A program made the translations under genes and the position numbers. From assembly GCF_030291135.1 (NCBI RefSeq), contig NZ_CP127409.1, positions 62,001 to 126,000 on the forward strand: a stretch of 64,000 nucleotides of DNA, written 5' to 3'. Under the pieces are notes generated by a model, which did no database searches, was not told the DNA's origin, and was given only the letters and a program-made list of their open reading frames with translations. This DNA comes from Rhodanobacter thiooxydans (GTDB lineage Bacteria; Pseudomonadota; Gammaproteobacteria; Xanthomonadales; Rhodanobacteraceae). Below are positions 35,598 through 43,734 of this stretch, piece by piece. Every line of letters begins with the position of its first letter. Position 1 is the stretch's first letter.

Positions 35598-36170
35598 CTA
35601 GTCTTCCCTGGGCAGTACGGTGAGCACGCGCTCGATGAAGACGTGCAACTCCTTCATGTAGTTGCTCAGGAACTCGGCGGTGGAGTCGTTGCTGACCGTA
35701 CCGTCTTCGGCGATCAGGCCGGGGCTGAACTGGATGTACGCCTCGATCGTGTTCATCAGCGGCGAATTGCAGAAGCACAGCACGCCGCGCAGCTGCTGCT
35801 GGGCGACCGCGGTGCCGATCGAGCCGGGCGAGGTGCCGATCACGCCGGACGGTTTGCGCGCGAACGAGTTCTTGCCCCATGGCCGGCTGGCCCAGTCGAT
35901 CGCGTTCTTCAGCGCGCCGGGAATCGAGCGGTTGTATTCCGGGGTGACGAACAGGATCGCGTCGACCCCGGCGATCGCCTGCTTGAACGCGCGCGCCACC
36001 GGCGGGTAGTCGGCATCGTAGTCGTAGCTGTACAGCGGCAGGTCGCGGATCGGGATCTCCACCAGCTGCAACGTGGGCGGTGCGAGCCGGACCAGCGCCT
36101 TGGCCAGCAGGCGGTTGATGGAGCCCTTGGCGAGGCTGCCGACGATGTAACCGACCTTGAACGTAGTCAT
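35598..36170 (-). CDS. NADPH-dependent FMN reductase (ChrR/SsuE-like)
   Basis: 190 residues with a flavodoxin-like fold: the phosphate loop GSLAKGSINRLLAKAL, then PLYSYDYDADYPP and the flavin-binding FVTPEYNRSIPGALKNAIDWASRP, plus GTSPGSIGTAVAQQQLR. It reduces FMN, quinones or chromate at the expense of NAD(P)H. Starts at ATG 36170 with the usual MTTFKVGYIVGSL opening. The CDF gene follows on the same strand 74 bp downstream. Confidence 0.9.
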   Translation of the reverse strand: MTTFKVGYIVGSLAKGSINRLLAKALVRLAPPTLQLVEIPIRDLPLYSYDYDADYPPVARAFKQAIAGVDAILFVTPEYNRSIPGALKNAIDWASRPWGKNSFARKPSGVIGTSPGSIGTAVAQQQLRGVLCFCNSPLMNTIEAYIQFSPGLIAEDGTVSNDSTAEFLSNYMKELHVFIERVLTVLPRED

Positions 36171-36202
36171 GGGAACTTCCTCGTGGGTGACGTGCTGCGG
36201 TG

Positions 36203-36242
36203 CCGCTGGAATCGCCGCGGCGGGTGATCTCTCAATGGCAGG
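36203..36242. repeat. Diverged copy of the dps 3' end
   Basis: TGCCGCTGGAATCGCCGCGGCGG followed by GTGATCTC repeats, with small changes, the DNA around 36321-36362 that encodes the last residues of Dps (SRRGDSSGH). The copies are about 120 bp apart, so a short tandem duplication seems to have left a dead piece of dps between dps and the FMN reductase gene. Confidence 0.5.
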
Positions 36243-36315
36243 CCGGGTTTGCTGCGCCCGCCATGGTGAAGAAGGGGATGGTGGCCGGCGCTGCGTGTGG
36301 CGACATGCGCGGCAG

Positions 36316-36861
36316 TCAGTGCCCGCTGGAATCGCCGCGGCGGCTGGTCTCGAACAGGAACCAGGTGCGCCGCTCGGTCTCGTCGATCCATTCCTCGATC
36401 AGGCTGGCGGTGGCGATGTCGTGGCGCTCGTCGCACACGCCGTGGGCCTCGCGCAGGCGCGCGGCCAGCGCCTTGTTGTCCTCGCGCAGCTCGGCCAGCA
36501 TGTCGGCCGGTTCGACGTACTCGGCGTCGTTGTCGTCGACGCGCTGCAGCCGCGCGATGTGGCCGATCGAACGCAGCGTACTGCCGCCGATCTTGCGGAT
36601 GCGTTCGGCGATCGGGTCGGTCATTGCGAACAGCTGGTCGCCCTGCTCGTCGAGCAGCAGGTGGTAGTCGCGGAAATTCGGCCCGCTCATGTGCCAGTGG
36701 AAGTTCTTGGTCTTCAGGTACAGCGCGAACACGTCGGCGAGGATCGCATTCATGGCGCCGCTCACGTCGCGGGTGGCGCGGGCGTCGAGGTCGGTGGGGG
36801 TGGCCAGCGGGGCATGCTGCAGGCGCTGCGCGGAGGCCTTGTTGGAGCCGGATTTCTTCAT
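36316..36861 (-). CDS. dps: Dps-family ferritin-like DNA-protection protein
   Basis: 181 residues. The inter-subunit ferroxidase ligands appear in KTKNFHWHMSGPNFRDYHLLLDEQGDQLF (His, His, Asp, Glu). The Lys-rich N-terminus (MKKSGSNKASAQRLQ) could bind DNA as in E. coli Dps. The product forms a 12-mer that oxidises and stores iron and shields DNA from peroxide in stationary phase. The neighbouring reductase and peroxiredoxin genes suggest a wider oxidative-stress area. Confidence 0.92.
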   Translation of the reverse strand: MKKSGSNKASAQRLQHAPLATPTDLDARATRDVSGAMNAILADVFALYLKTKNFHWHMSGPNFRDYHLLLDEQGDQLFAMTDPIAERIRKIGGSTLRSIGHIARLQRVDDNDAEYVEPADMLAELREDNKALAARLREAHGVCDERHDIATASLIEEWIDETERRTWFLFETSRRGDSSGH

Positions 36862-36895
36862 GGGGCGAGTCCTCTGGTCGGAATGTTGGTGAATA

Positions 36896-37507
36896 TCAGT
36901 AGCCCACCGTGAAACGCTGCCGCGAGTGCTTCGGCGCTTCCAGTTCGTCGACGAGGGCGATCGCGTAGTCCTCCATCGAGATCCAGCTCTTGCCGTTCGC
37001 GTCGGTGAGCAACTGATCGCTGCCCAGCCGGAACTTGCCGGTGCGCTCGCCGGGTACGAGCTCGGCCGACGGCGACAGGAAGGTCCAGTCGAGCGTGTGC
37101 TCGCCGCGCAAGGCGTCGAGGAAGCGGCGGCCGCCCTCGGCCTCGGGCCGATAGGCCGCGGGAAAGCCCGGGTCGTCCAGCAGGATCTGGCCCGGCGCCA
37201 CTTCCAGCGTGGCCGCGCCGCCGACCACCAGCAGGCGGCTGACTCCCGCCTGCTTTACCGCGGCGATCAGCGATGCGGCGTCGGTCGTGGCGAATTTCAG
37301 CGCGCTGAGCACCGCGTCGTGGCCGGCCAGCAGCGGTGCCAGTTGCGCCGGCTGGTTGGCGTCGCCGTGCTTGAGCAGCAGCTGCGGCTGGCGGGCCACC
37401 GTGCCGGTGTCGCGGGCGATGCCGGTGACCTGGTGGCCGCGCCGCAGCAGTTCCGCCAGCAGGCGCGAGCCGACGCGGCCGCTGACGCCGATCAAGGCGA
37501 TATTCAT
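36896..37507 (-). CDS. NAD(P)-binding NmrA/epimerase-like oxidoreductase
   Basis: 203 residues. Rossmann start MNIALIGVSGRVGSRLLAELLRRGHQVTGIAR, then HGDANQPAQLAPLLAGHDAVLSALKF and LLVVGGAATLEVAPG. Belongs to the atypical SDR/NmrA-like group (YwnB/COG2910 type). No clear catalytic Tyr-Lys pair is seen, so it may bind nucleotide for regulation or reduce an unknown compound. It is 34 bp upstream of dps on the same strand. Confidence 0.88.
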   Translation of the reverse strand: MNIALIGVSGRVGSRLLAELLRRGHQVTGIARDTGTVARQPQLLLKHGDANQPAQLAPLLAGHDAVLSALKFATTDAASLIAAVKQAGVSRLLVVGGAATLEVAPGQILLDDPGFPAAYRPEAEGGRRFLDALRGEHTLDWTFLSPSAELVPGERTGKFRLGSDQLLTDANGKSWISMEDYAIALVDELEAPKHSRQRFTVGY

Positions 37508-37704
37508 GGTTGTCTCCCAGTGGCTGCATCGGGTTGATTGCCGGTTTCGTCTGTACCGGCGGGATGGTCAGAAGTGGCGCGACGCGTGCGGTGCGAATGG
37601 CCGTCCATTCACGACCCATGGTGCCGCGCCGCCTATCACGCCAGACTAACGCCGCGAATGTCAGCAATACGTGGATGTGAACCGTCACGAGTGGAGGGCT
37701 CCCG

Positions 37705-38502
37705 ATGCCTGAGCGAGATACCCCGGCGACCCGGATGCCGACGATCTTCTTCGGCCATGGCAATCCGATGAACGCGCTGCACGACAACGCCTGGACGCAG
37801 GGCTGGGCGGCGCTCGGCCAGCGCCTGCCGCGGCCGCGCGCGGTGCTGTCGGTGTCGGCGCACTGGTACCTGCCCGACACCGCGGTGACCGCGATGGCGG
37901 CGCCGCGCACGATCCACGATTTCGGCGGCTTCCCGCGCGAGCTGTTCGAGGTGAACTACCCCGCGCCCGGCGACCACGAGCTGGTGCGTCGCGTGCGCGA
38001 ACTGCTGAACCCGCTGCCGGTACGCGCGGACCTGTCGTGGGGGCTGGACCACGGCACCTGGTCGGTGCTGCGCCACGTTTATCCCGATGCCGACGTGCCG
38101 GTGGTGCAACTGTCCATCGACGAGTCGCAGCCGTCGGCGTTCCACTACGGCCTGGGCCGGCTGCTGCGGCCGTTGCGCGACGAGGGCATCCTGCTGATCG
38201 GCAGCGGCGACGTGGTGCACAACCTGCACAGCTATGCCTGGGGCCGGCACCCGGCCGAACCGTTCGACTGGGCACTGCGCTTCGAGGCGAAGGCGCGCGA
38301 GCTGATGCTGCGCGGCGATCACCAGGCACTGACCGATTACGAAGCGCTGGGCCGCGACGCGGAGTTGTCGGTACCCACGCCGGATCATTACCTGCCGCTG
38401 CTGTACGTGCTCGGTGCCAGCCACGAGGGTGACACCGTGACGTTCCCGGTCGAGGGCATGGACGGCGGCTCGATCTCGATGCTGAGCGTGCAGTTCGGCT
38501 GA
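37705..38502 (+). CDS. ygiD: 4,5-DOPA-extradiol-dioxygenase-like protein (YgiD family)
   Basis: 265 residues. The metal ligands of class III extradiol dioxygenases of the LigB/DODA type are visible: FFGHGNPM (His), SAHWYLPD (His), WGLDHGTWSVL (His) and VVHNLHSYAWG. The E. coli homologue YgiD cleaves L-DOPA to 4,5-seco-DOPA in vitro; its biological substrate is not established. It is monocistronic, divergent from the NmrA-like gene, and converges with the amidohydrolase gene. Confidence 0.9.
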   Translation: MPERDTPATRMPTIFFGHGNPMNALHDNAWTQGWAALGQRLPRPRAVLSVSAHWYLPDTAVTAMAAPRTIHDFGGFPRELFEVNYPAPGDHELVRRVRELLNPLPVRADLSWGLDHGTWSVLRHVYPDADVPVVQLSIDESQPSAFHYGLGRLLRPLRDEGILLIGSGDVVHNLHSYAWGRHPAEPFDWALRFEAKARELMLRGDHQALTDYEALGRDAELSVPTPDHYLPLLYVLGASHEGDTVTFPVEGMDGGSISMLSVQFG

Positions 38503-38548
38503 GCGCCGACGGTGCCCGCGCCGTGGCCGGCCCGTTGCGTTCCAGTCT

Positions 38549-39784
38549 TCAGCTGCTCGCCGCCGCTGCCGGCTCCGGGCGGCGATAGACGCGGCCGCTC
38601 TTCATCACGAAATCCACCCGGGCGGTGGCGCCGATGTCGGCCAGCGGATCGCCGGGCATGGCCACGATGTCGGCGTGCTTGCCGACCGCGAGCACGCCGA
38701 TGTCGTCCTGGCCGAGCAGCTCGGCTGCGACGCTGGTGGCGGCTCTCAGCGCGCGCGCGGGCGTGAGGCCCGCCGCCACCATCGCCTGGAATTCGAGGAT
38801 GCCGTGGCTGAAGGGGAACATGCCGCAATCGGTGCCGTAGGCGATTTTCACCTCGCTCTGTGCGATCAGCCGCTGCGAGTCGACGATCGAGCCGCTGTCG
38901 CGGCTGAACTTCCAGATCGCCTGGCATGGCAGGGTGTGCTCGTGCAGGGCGTGCAGGTCTTCCTGGGTCATCTGCATCGTCGGCACCAGGTAGGTGCCGG
39001 CTTCCTGCGCCAGCGCCAGCGCCTCGGCATCGATCAGGTAGGCGTGCTCCAGGCTGCGCGCGCCGGCGCGGATGGCCTGCCGGCAGCCGTCGGCGGCGCC
39101 GGTGTGCACCGCCACCGGCATGCCCAGTTGCCGCGCGGTGGCGGCCAGCAGGTTCATCTCGTCGTCGAACCACGTCACCCGGGCCGGGTCGTCGCCGGGG
39201 CTGAAGTAGCCGCCGGTATTGGTGGTCTTGATCCAGTCGCTGCCGAAGGTGTGCTCGCGGCGCACCAGCGCCTTGATTGCGCCCGCATCGTCGGCGATGG
39301 CGGAAACCGGGATGTCCCAGCGCGGCCCGTAGAACCCGCGCAGGTCGCCATGCCCGCCGGACGAGCTGATGATGTGCGCGGCGACGATCAGCCGCGGCCC
39401 CTCGACGAGACCGGCGGCGAGCGCATTGCGCAGGTCCACGGTGGGGAAGTCCGGATCGACGCAGCCCATGTCGCGCAGCGTGGTGAAGCCGTAGCGCATG
39501 TATTCGCGGGCGATGTTCAGTCCCTTCAGCGCCTTGGTCGCGGACGACGTCAACGTCTGCCGCGCCAGGTCGGTGGCATCCATGGTCAGGTGGACGTGGC
39601 TGTCGATGAAGCCGGGACTTACGGTGCGCCCGGACAGGTCGATGGTCTGCGCATCGGGCGGCCGGCCCACGGTGGGGCCGATCTCGGCAATGCGGTCGTC
39701 TTCCACGAGGATCTCGACCGGGCCGGTCAGGCGGTCGGCCAGGCCATCGAACATCCGGCCGCACAGCAATACGCAGGTTCCCAT
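38549..39784 (-). CDS. Metal-dependent amidohydrolase (Xaa-Pro dipeptidase-like / imidazolonepropionase-related)
   Basis: 411 residues. Amidohydrolase-superfamily ligands: HVH (FIDSHVHLTMD, near residue 65), a Lys likely to be carboxylated (SDWIKTTNTGG), His in VAVHTGAADG and SLEHAYLID, and the Asp in YGTDCGMFP. This is the subtype that acts on N-acyl or proline-containing dipeptides. There is no signal peptide. It lies 1 bp after the UPF0126 channel gene and one gene after an M20 aminoacylase, forming a short peptide/amide-use operon. Confidence 0.9.
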   Translation of the reverse strand: MGTCVLLCGRMFDGLADRLTGPVEILVEDDRIAEIGPTVGRPPDAQTIDLSGRTVSPGFIDSHVHLTMDATDLARQTLTSSATKALKGLNIAREYMRYGFTTLRDMGCVDPDFPTVDLRNALAAGLVEGPRLIVAAHIISSSGGHGDLRGFYGPRWDIPVSAIADDAGAIKALVRREHTFGSDWIKTTNTGGYFSPGDDPARVTWFDDEMNLLAATARQLGMPVAVHTGAADGCRQAIRAGARSLEHAYLIDAEALALAQEAGTYLVPTMQMTQEDLHALHEHTLPCQAIWKFSRDSGSIVDSQRLIAQSEVKIAYGTDCGMFPFSHGILEFQAMVAAGLTPARALRAATSVAAELLGQDDIGVLAVGKHADIVAMPGDPLADIGATARVDFVMKSGRVYRRPEPAAAASS

Positions 39785-39785
39785 G

Positions 39786-40484
39786 TCAGTGCCCTTCGTC
39801 GTGGTGCCGGTGGTGCGGTGTGTCCGCTGTCAGCGTCGGCGCCGGCCGCGCCGTGGGCAGGCGCCAGCCGTGCCGGATCGCCATGAAGCGCAGCGCGAAG
39901 CACACGCCACCGCCGGCCGCCGCGGCGACCATCGGGTGCAGGTGCAGCAGGTGGGCGCTCACCACCACGCTGGCGCCGGCAAGCGCCGCCAGCGCATACA
40001 GGTCGGCGCGCAGCACGGTGGGGATGCCGGACACCAGCACGTCGCGCAGCATGCCGCCGCCGATGCCGGTGAGCATGCCGAGCAGCGCCGCCATGGTCGG
40101 GTCGATCCCGTGGGCCAGCGCCTTCTGCGCGCCGGCGACCGCGAAGAACGCCAGCCCCAAGGCGTCGAACCACAGCACGTCGTTGGCCACCTTCTTCGTC
40201 ACCGCCGGGTACCAGAAGAAGGTGGCCAGCCCGGCCAGGGCGGACACGCCGGAATACTTCCAGTCGGCGATCGCCGCCGGCGGCACTGCGCCGATCAACA
40301 GGTCGCGCGTGATGCCACCCGCGTTGCCCGCCGCGAACGCCAGCACCAGCACGCCGAAGACATCGAGCCGATGCCGGACGGCAACCATCGCGCCGCTGAT
40401 GGCGAACACGAAGGTGCCGCCGAGGTCCAGCACGACCAGCAGGACAGGCAGCACGACCTGGGTGGCTACGGTCGGGTGTTCCAT
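39786..40484 (-). CDS. UPF0126 / TRIC-like membrane channel (YicG family)
   Basis: 232 residues and seven helices in two UPF0126 repeats. Each repeat holds the glycine motif: AAGNAGGITRDLLIGAVPP and GMLTGIGGGMLRDVLVSGIPT. Bacterial members include TRIC-type cation channels and glycine transporters (family knowledge). Its placement between two amide-cleaving enzymes favours transport of an amino acid product such as glycine (inference). Starts 2 bp after the M20 hydrolase stop. The C-terminus is His-rich (HHRHHDEGH). Confidence 0.9.
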   Translation of the reverse strand: MEHPTVATQVVLPVLLVVLDLGGTFVFAISGAMVAVRHRLDVFGVLVLAFAAGNAGGITRDLLIGAVPPAAIADWKYSGVSALAGLATFFWYPAVTKKVANDVLWFDALGLAFFAVAGAQKALAHGIDPTMAALLGMLTGIGGGMLRDVLVSGIPTVLRADLYALAALAGASVVVSAHLLHLHPMVAAAAGGGVCFALRFMAIRHGWRLPTARPAPTLTADTPHHRHHDEGH

Positions 40485-40486
40485 GT

Positions 40487-41761
40487 TCAGGGCGCTGCCG
40501 CCAGCCATGCCCGCGCGGCCACCATCAGCGTCTCCACGCCGGTCTCCAGGGTCGGATGGAGTACCGGCAGGAAGCGCGGGTTGTGGTTGGTCGGGATCTC
40601 GTTGAGTTGGTTCTCCGCCTTCGCTTTCGCGTAGGTGTCGGGGTCGGTGCCGCCGACGAACCAGAACACCGACGGCACGCCCCATTCGGCGCCGAACGAG
40701 CCGAAATCCTCGCTGGCCGAGGTCGGCCCGGTCTGCCGGATGCGCTCGGCCGGGAAGTGCTGGCGGAACGCCTCGACCACGGTGGCGGTTGCCGCGTCGT
40801 CGTTGGTGACCAGCGAATAGTTGTCCAGCGGCGTGATCTCCGGCGGCTTCGGCGCGCCCGAGGCCGCTGCCTCGGCGTTGACGATGCGGGTGATCGCGGC
40901 GAGTACGCGCTTGCGTACGCCCTCGTCGAAGGTGCGCACGTTGAGCTTGATCACCGCCTCGTCGGGGATCACGTTTTCCTTGGTGCCGGCCTGCAGCGAG
41001 CCGATGGTGAGCACCGCCGCCTCGGTCGGCGCCAGCTCGCGCGCGACGATGGTCTGTAGCCGCATCACCGTCGCCGCCGCCATCACCACCGGGTCGATGC
41101 TGGCCTGCGGCATCGAGCCGTGCGCACCGCGCCCGAACAGGCGAATCTGCAGGCTGTCGGCGGCCGAGGTGATCACCCCCTTGCGCCCGCCGATCGCACC
41201 GGCCGGGCCGACCATCACGTGCTGGCCGAGCACCGCGTCGGGTTTGGGGAAACGCTTGAACAGGCCGTCGTCGATCATCGCCTGGGCGCCTTCGGCCGTT
41301 TCCTCCGCCGGCTGGAACACCGCCATCAGCGTGCCGCGCCAGCTGTCCCGCGTCTGCGCCATCAACGTCGTCGCGCCCACCAGCCAGGTGACGTGCATGT
41401 CGTGGCCGCAGGCATGCATCACCGGCACGGTCTTGCCCTCGTGGTCGACCGCCGTGACCTTGCTCGCGTAAGGCGCGCCGGTGGCTTCCTCGACCGGCAG
41501 CGCGTCCATGTCGGCGCGCAGCATCACGGTGGGTCCGTCGCCGTTGCGCAACAGGCCGACCACGCCGGTCTTGCCGACGCCGGTGGTCACTTCGTAGCCG
41601 GCGGCGCGCAGGTGGTCGGCGGCCAGGCCCGCGGTGCGGGTTTCCTGCATCGACAGTTCCGGGTGGGCGTGGATGTCGGTGTACAACTTCTCCAGCTGCG
41701 GCAGCAGGTCACGGAGATTGCCCGGCAATGGCTTGGCGGAAGGTGTCGGTTTCGCGTTCAT
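40487..41761 (-). CDS. M20 family amidohydrolase (hippurate hydrolase / aminoacylase-like)
   Basis: 424 residues. Metal ligands of M20D: HACGHDMH (MHACGHDMHVTWLVG), QPAEET, GQHVMVGPAG and the terminal TNHNPRFLP His. The lid domain spans roughly residues 190-310 (FGRGAHGSMPQASIDPV). Members release amino acids from N-acyl forms such as hippurate or N-acetyl amino acids. It has no obvious signal peptide. First gene of the M20–channel–amidohydrolase operon. Confidence 0.93.
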   Translation of the reverse strand: MNAKPTPSAKPLPGNLRDLLPQLEKLYTDIHAHPELSMQETRTAGLAADHLRAAGYEVTTGVGKTGVVGLLRNGDGPTVMLRADMDALPVEEATGAPYASKVTAVDHEGKTVPVMHACGHDMHVTWLVGATTLMAQTRDSWRGTLMAVFQPAEETAEGAQAMIDDGLFKRFPKPDAVLGQHVMVGPAGAIGGRKGVITSAADSLQIRLFGRGAHGSMPQASIDPVVMAAATVMRLQTIVARELAPTEAAVLTIGSLQAGTKENVIPDEAVIKLNVRTFDEGVRKRVLAAITRIVNAEAAASGAPKPPEITPLDNYSLVTNDDAATATVVEAFRQHFPAERIRQTGPTSASEDFGSFGAEWGVPSVFWFVGGTDPDTYAKAKAENQLNEIPTNHNPRFLPVLHPTLETGVETLMVAARAWLAAAP

Positions 41762-41870
41762 GGTTGTGGGTGTCCCGGTTTCGAGCGTGTGATGGAAGCT
41801 GCCTCATGGCAGCGGACATTCCATGCATGACCTGATCGATGCTGGCGTGGTGGCCGGAGTCGGCGCAAGG

Positions 41871-42422
41871 TCACGCCTGCCGGGCGATCACCCGGCCGAT
41901 GTTGTGTACCAGCGCGTCGAAGTCGCCCTGGTACAGGTAGCCGTTGACGTAGAAGCTGGGCGTGCCGTTGACGCCGCTGCGCACGCCGCCCATGAAGTCG
42001 CGGCGGATGTGCGCGTCGATGTCGGGGTTGCGCAGGGTGGCGGCGAGCGCCTGCTCGTCCAGGCCCAGGGCGCGCACGCCGGCTTCCAGGCCAGCGCCGC
42101 CGCGGGGCGCCCAGTCGTCCTGGTTCTCGTACAGCCAGTCGTGCATCGCCCAGAACTGGCCCTCGACCGCCGCGGCTTCGGCCAGTTCGGCCGCCATCTG
42201 GGCGTAGGGATGGGCCTGGCTCAGCGGGAAGTGGCGGAACACGAAGCGCAGGTTGCCGGCGTAGCGGTGCTGCAGCTGCTTCACCAGCGGATAGGCCATG
42301 CCGCAGGCGGGGCACTGGAAATCGCCGTACTCCACCAGGGTCACCACGGCGTGCGTGTTGCCCTGGATATGGTCGTGCGCGGCGACCGGCACGGCCAGGA
42401 TCGAATCCTCGTGCAGCATCAT
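41871..42422 (-). CDS. DsbA-family thioredoxin-fold protein
   Basis: 183 residues. The active site is CPAC in VTLVEYGDFQCPACGMAYPLVKQLQHRYAG, followed by the all-helical insert and the cis-Pro loop GVNGTPSFYVNGYLYQGDFD. This is the disulphide-isomerase/NhaA-linked DsbA type, without a signal peptide, so it probably works in the cytosol as an oxidoreductase. Its start overlaps the peroxiredoxin gene stop by ATGA, implying linked function in peroxide defence. Confidence 0.93.
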   Translation of the reverse strand: MMLHEDSILAVPVAAHDHIQGNTHAVVTLVEYGDFQCPACGMAYPLVKQLQHRYAGNLRFVFRHFPLSQAHPYAQMAAELAEAAAVEGQFWAMHDWLYENQDDWAPRGGAGLEAGVRALGLDEQALAATLRNPDIDAHIRRDFMGGVRSGVNGTPSFYVNGYLYQGDFDALVHNIGRVIARQA

Positions 42423-42931
42423 GCAGCCTCCTGCGCGGCGTCGGCGGGCAGCGTCTTCTGGATGTTGTTCGACGGCAACGCTTCCAGCGCCTTGATGATG
42501 CCGGCGGCGCCGGGGTTCACGCCCATCGGCGACAGGTAGCTCCAGCGGATCACGCCGTCGCCGTCGATCACGAACAGCGCGCGCCCGGCCACCCCGGCCT
42601 TCGCGTCATAGACGCCATAGGCGCGCGCCACCTCGCCCTTCGGCTCGAAGTCGGACAGCAGCGGAAAGTGGAACTTGCGCTCGCGCGCCAGCGCGGCATG
42701 GCTCCACGTGCCGTCGACCGAGATCGCCAGCAGCTGCGCGTTGAGGCGGGCGAACTCATCCAGCAATTCGTTGTACAGCGCCAGCTGGTCGCTGCACACC
42801 GGGCTCCAGTCGGCGGGGTAGAACGCCAGGATCACGTTGCGGCCGCGAAATTCCTTCAACGCCACGCTCTGGTCGGGGGTGGAGTGCAGGGTGAATGCCG
42901 GCGCGGTGGTGCCGGCGGCAAGGATGGTCAT
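42419..42931 (-). CDS. Peroxiredoxin (AhpC/TSA superfamily)
   Basis: 170 residues. PADWSPVCSDQLALYNEL carries the peroxidatic cysteine in the expected P-x3-S/T-x2-C context; RALFVIDGDGVIRWSYLSP holds the second conserved region. No other cysteine is present, so this is a 1-Cys type that needs an outside thiol partner, perhaps the adjacent DsbA-like protein (inference). ATG 42931 starts MTILAAGTTAPAFTLHS; the longer frame is not family sequence. Confidence 0.92.
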   Translation of the reverse strand: MTILAAGTTAPAFTLHSTPDQSVALKEFRGRNVILAFYPADWSPVCSDQLALYNELLDEFARLNAQLLAISVDGTWSHAALARERKFHFPLLSDFEPKGEVARAYGVYDAKAGVAGRALFVIDGDGVIRWSYLSPMGVNPGAAGIIKALEALPSNNIQKTLPADAAQEAA

Positions 42932-42965
42932 GGCGGACTCGTTTCGGGCGTTGACGATAGGCGGG

Positions 42966-43349
42966 TTATCCGCGGGCTTCGCGGGCACGTTCTTCCTGCA
43001 TGGTGAGCACGGCTTCGGGCGTGGTCTCCAGCCGTGCCCTGGGGATCGGCTCGCCGCTGAGATCGGACAGGCCGTAACTGCCCTCGCCGATTTTCTGCAG
43101 CGCACGTTCGATGTTCGCCACGCGGCGATCGTCCACGTCGTGCAGCGCCTGGTCGACTTCCTGCTGCGACAGATCCTGCGCGTCGTCCTCTTCTTCCCCG
43201 GCCTCGTCGCCGTGCTGCAACTGGAACGCGCGCCTGCCAGCCAGGTCGTCTTCCTCGCCGCCCAGCAACTGCCTGCGCAACGCCAGCAGTCGCAGCCGTT
43301 GCTGCTCGACGAACTCCCGGCTCAGACCGGCATGCTGTTCCGACGACAT
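42966..43349 (-). CDS. TraR/DksA-family protein lacking the zinc cysteines
   Basis: 127 residues from ATG 43349, preceded by GGGAG on the minus strand. A long coiled-coil (LSREFVEQQRLRLLALRRQLLGGEED.., with acidic tip residues) leads to GSYGLSDLSGEPIPRARLETTPEAVLTMQEE. In classical DksA this segment carries four zinc-binding cysteines; here all four are replaced (Ser, Ser, Val, Met or similar). Such zinc-free relatives (compare P. aeruginosa DksA2, which lacks two of the four) can still act on RNA polymerase when zinc is scarce. 34 bp upstream of the peroxiredoxin gene. Confidence 0.88.
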   Translation of the reverse strand: MSSEQHAGLSREFVEQQRLRLLALRRQLLGGEEDDLAGRRAFQLQHGDEAGEEEDDAQDLSQQEVDQALHDVDDRRVANIERALQKIGEGSYGLSDLSGEPIPRARLETTPEAVLTMQEERAREARG

Positions 43350-43698
43350 GGGATGCTCCCGACGTGACACCCGCACAGGGGTGTCTGTCTACAGTGGAAT
43401 CAGTCGGGTGAATGCGCTGTAAAAAATGCCCGGTCAGCAACCACCCGTCGTGCCGCCCTGGCAGCTCGGCGGAGACGCCGTGAGACGCTGGATCGATGGG
43501 CGACCTCTCTGGCGTCGCGCCCATCCGCTCGCGCCGAGGCGGCCTTCATTCAAGGCACATGTGGGAGCCCCGCCATTCGCTGGTGGCAGATCGCGGATGG
43601 CCGGCGCAGCTGGCTCCGGCATCCGGCACAAAACCTCCCGGGGCTGCGTGGGCAGCCGGGAAGAGAAAAGCTGACGCTGCCCCGTGCCGCCGCCCAAT
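43350..43698. other. Non-coding region between the DksA-like gene and ntrB
   Basis: 349 bp with divergent genes on each side, so it must hold promoters for both. A weak + strand frame (43426-43674) has low-quality Pro/Arg/Gly-rich sequence and no ribosome site. A GC-rich hairpin-like stretch lies near 43637-43662. I see no sigma-54 box of the quality found before glnK and glnA. Confidence 0.4.
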
Positions 43699-43734
43699 TT
43701 GCACCAAGACGAAACATTGTCCATGATGGTGCAA
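43699..43734. promoter_or_regulatory. NtrC-like half-sites over the ntrB start
   Basis: TTGCACCA at 43699-43706 and TGGTGCAA at 43727-43734 are perfect inverted arms 28 bp apart, the second running into the ntrB ATG. They are the same half-sites as at 22201-22231 before glnA. Binding of NtrC here would block or tune ntrBC expression (inference). Confidence 0.5.

Noticed and set aside
43426-43674. 82-codon + strand frame before ntrB.
   Set aside because: No ribosome site, Arg/Gly/Pro-rich composition and no family match; it lies in the promoter region.
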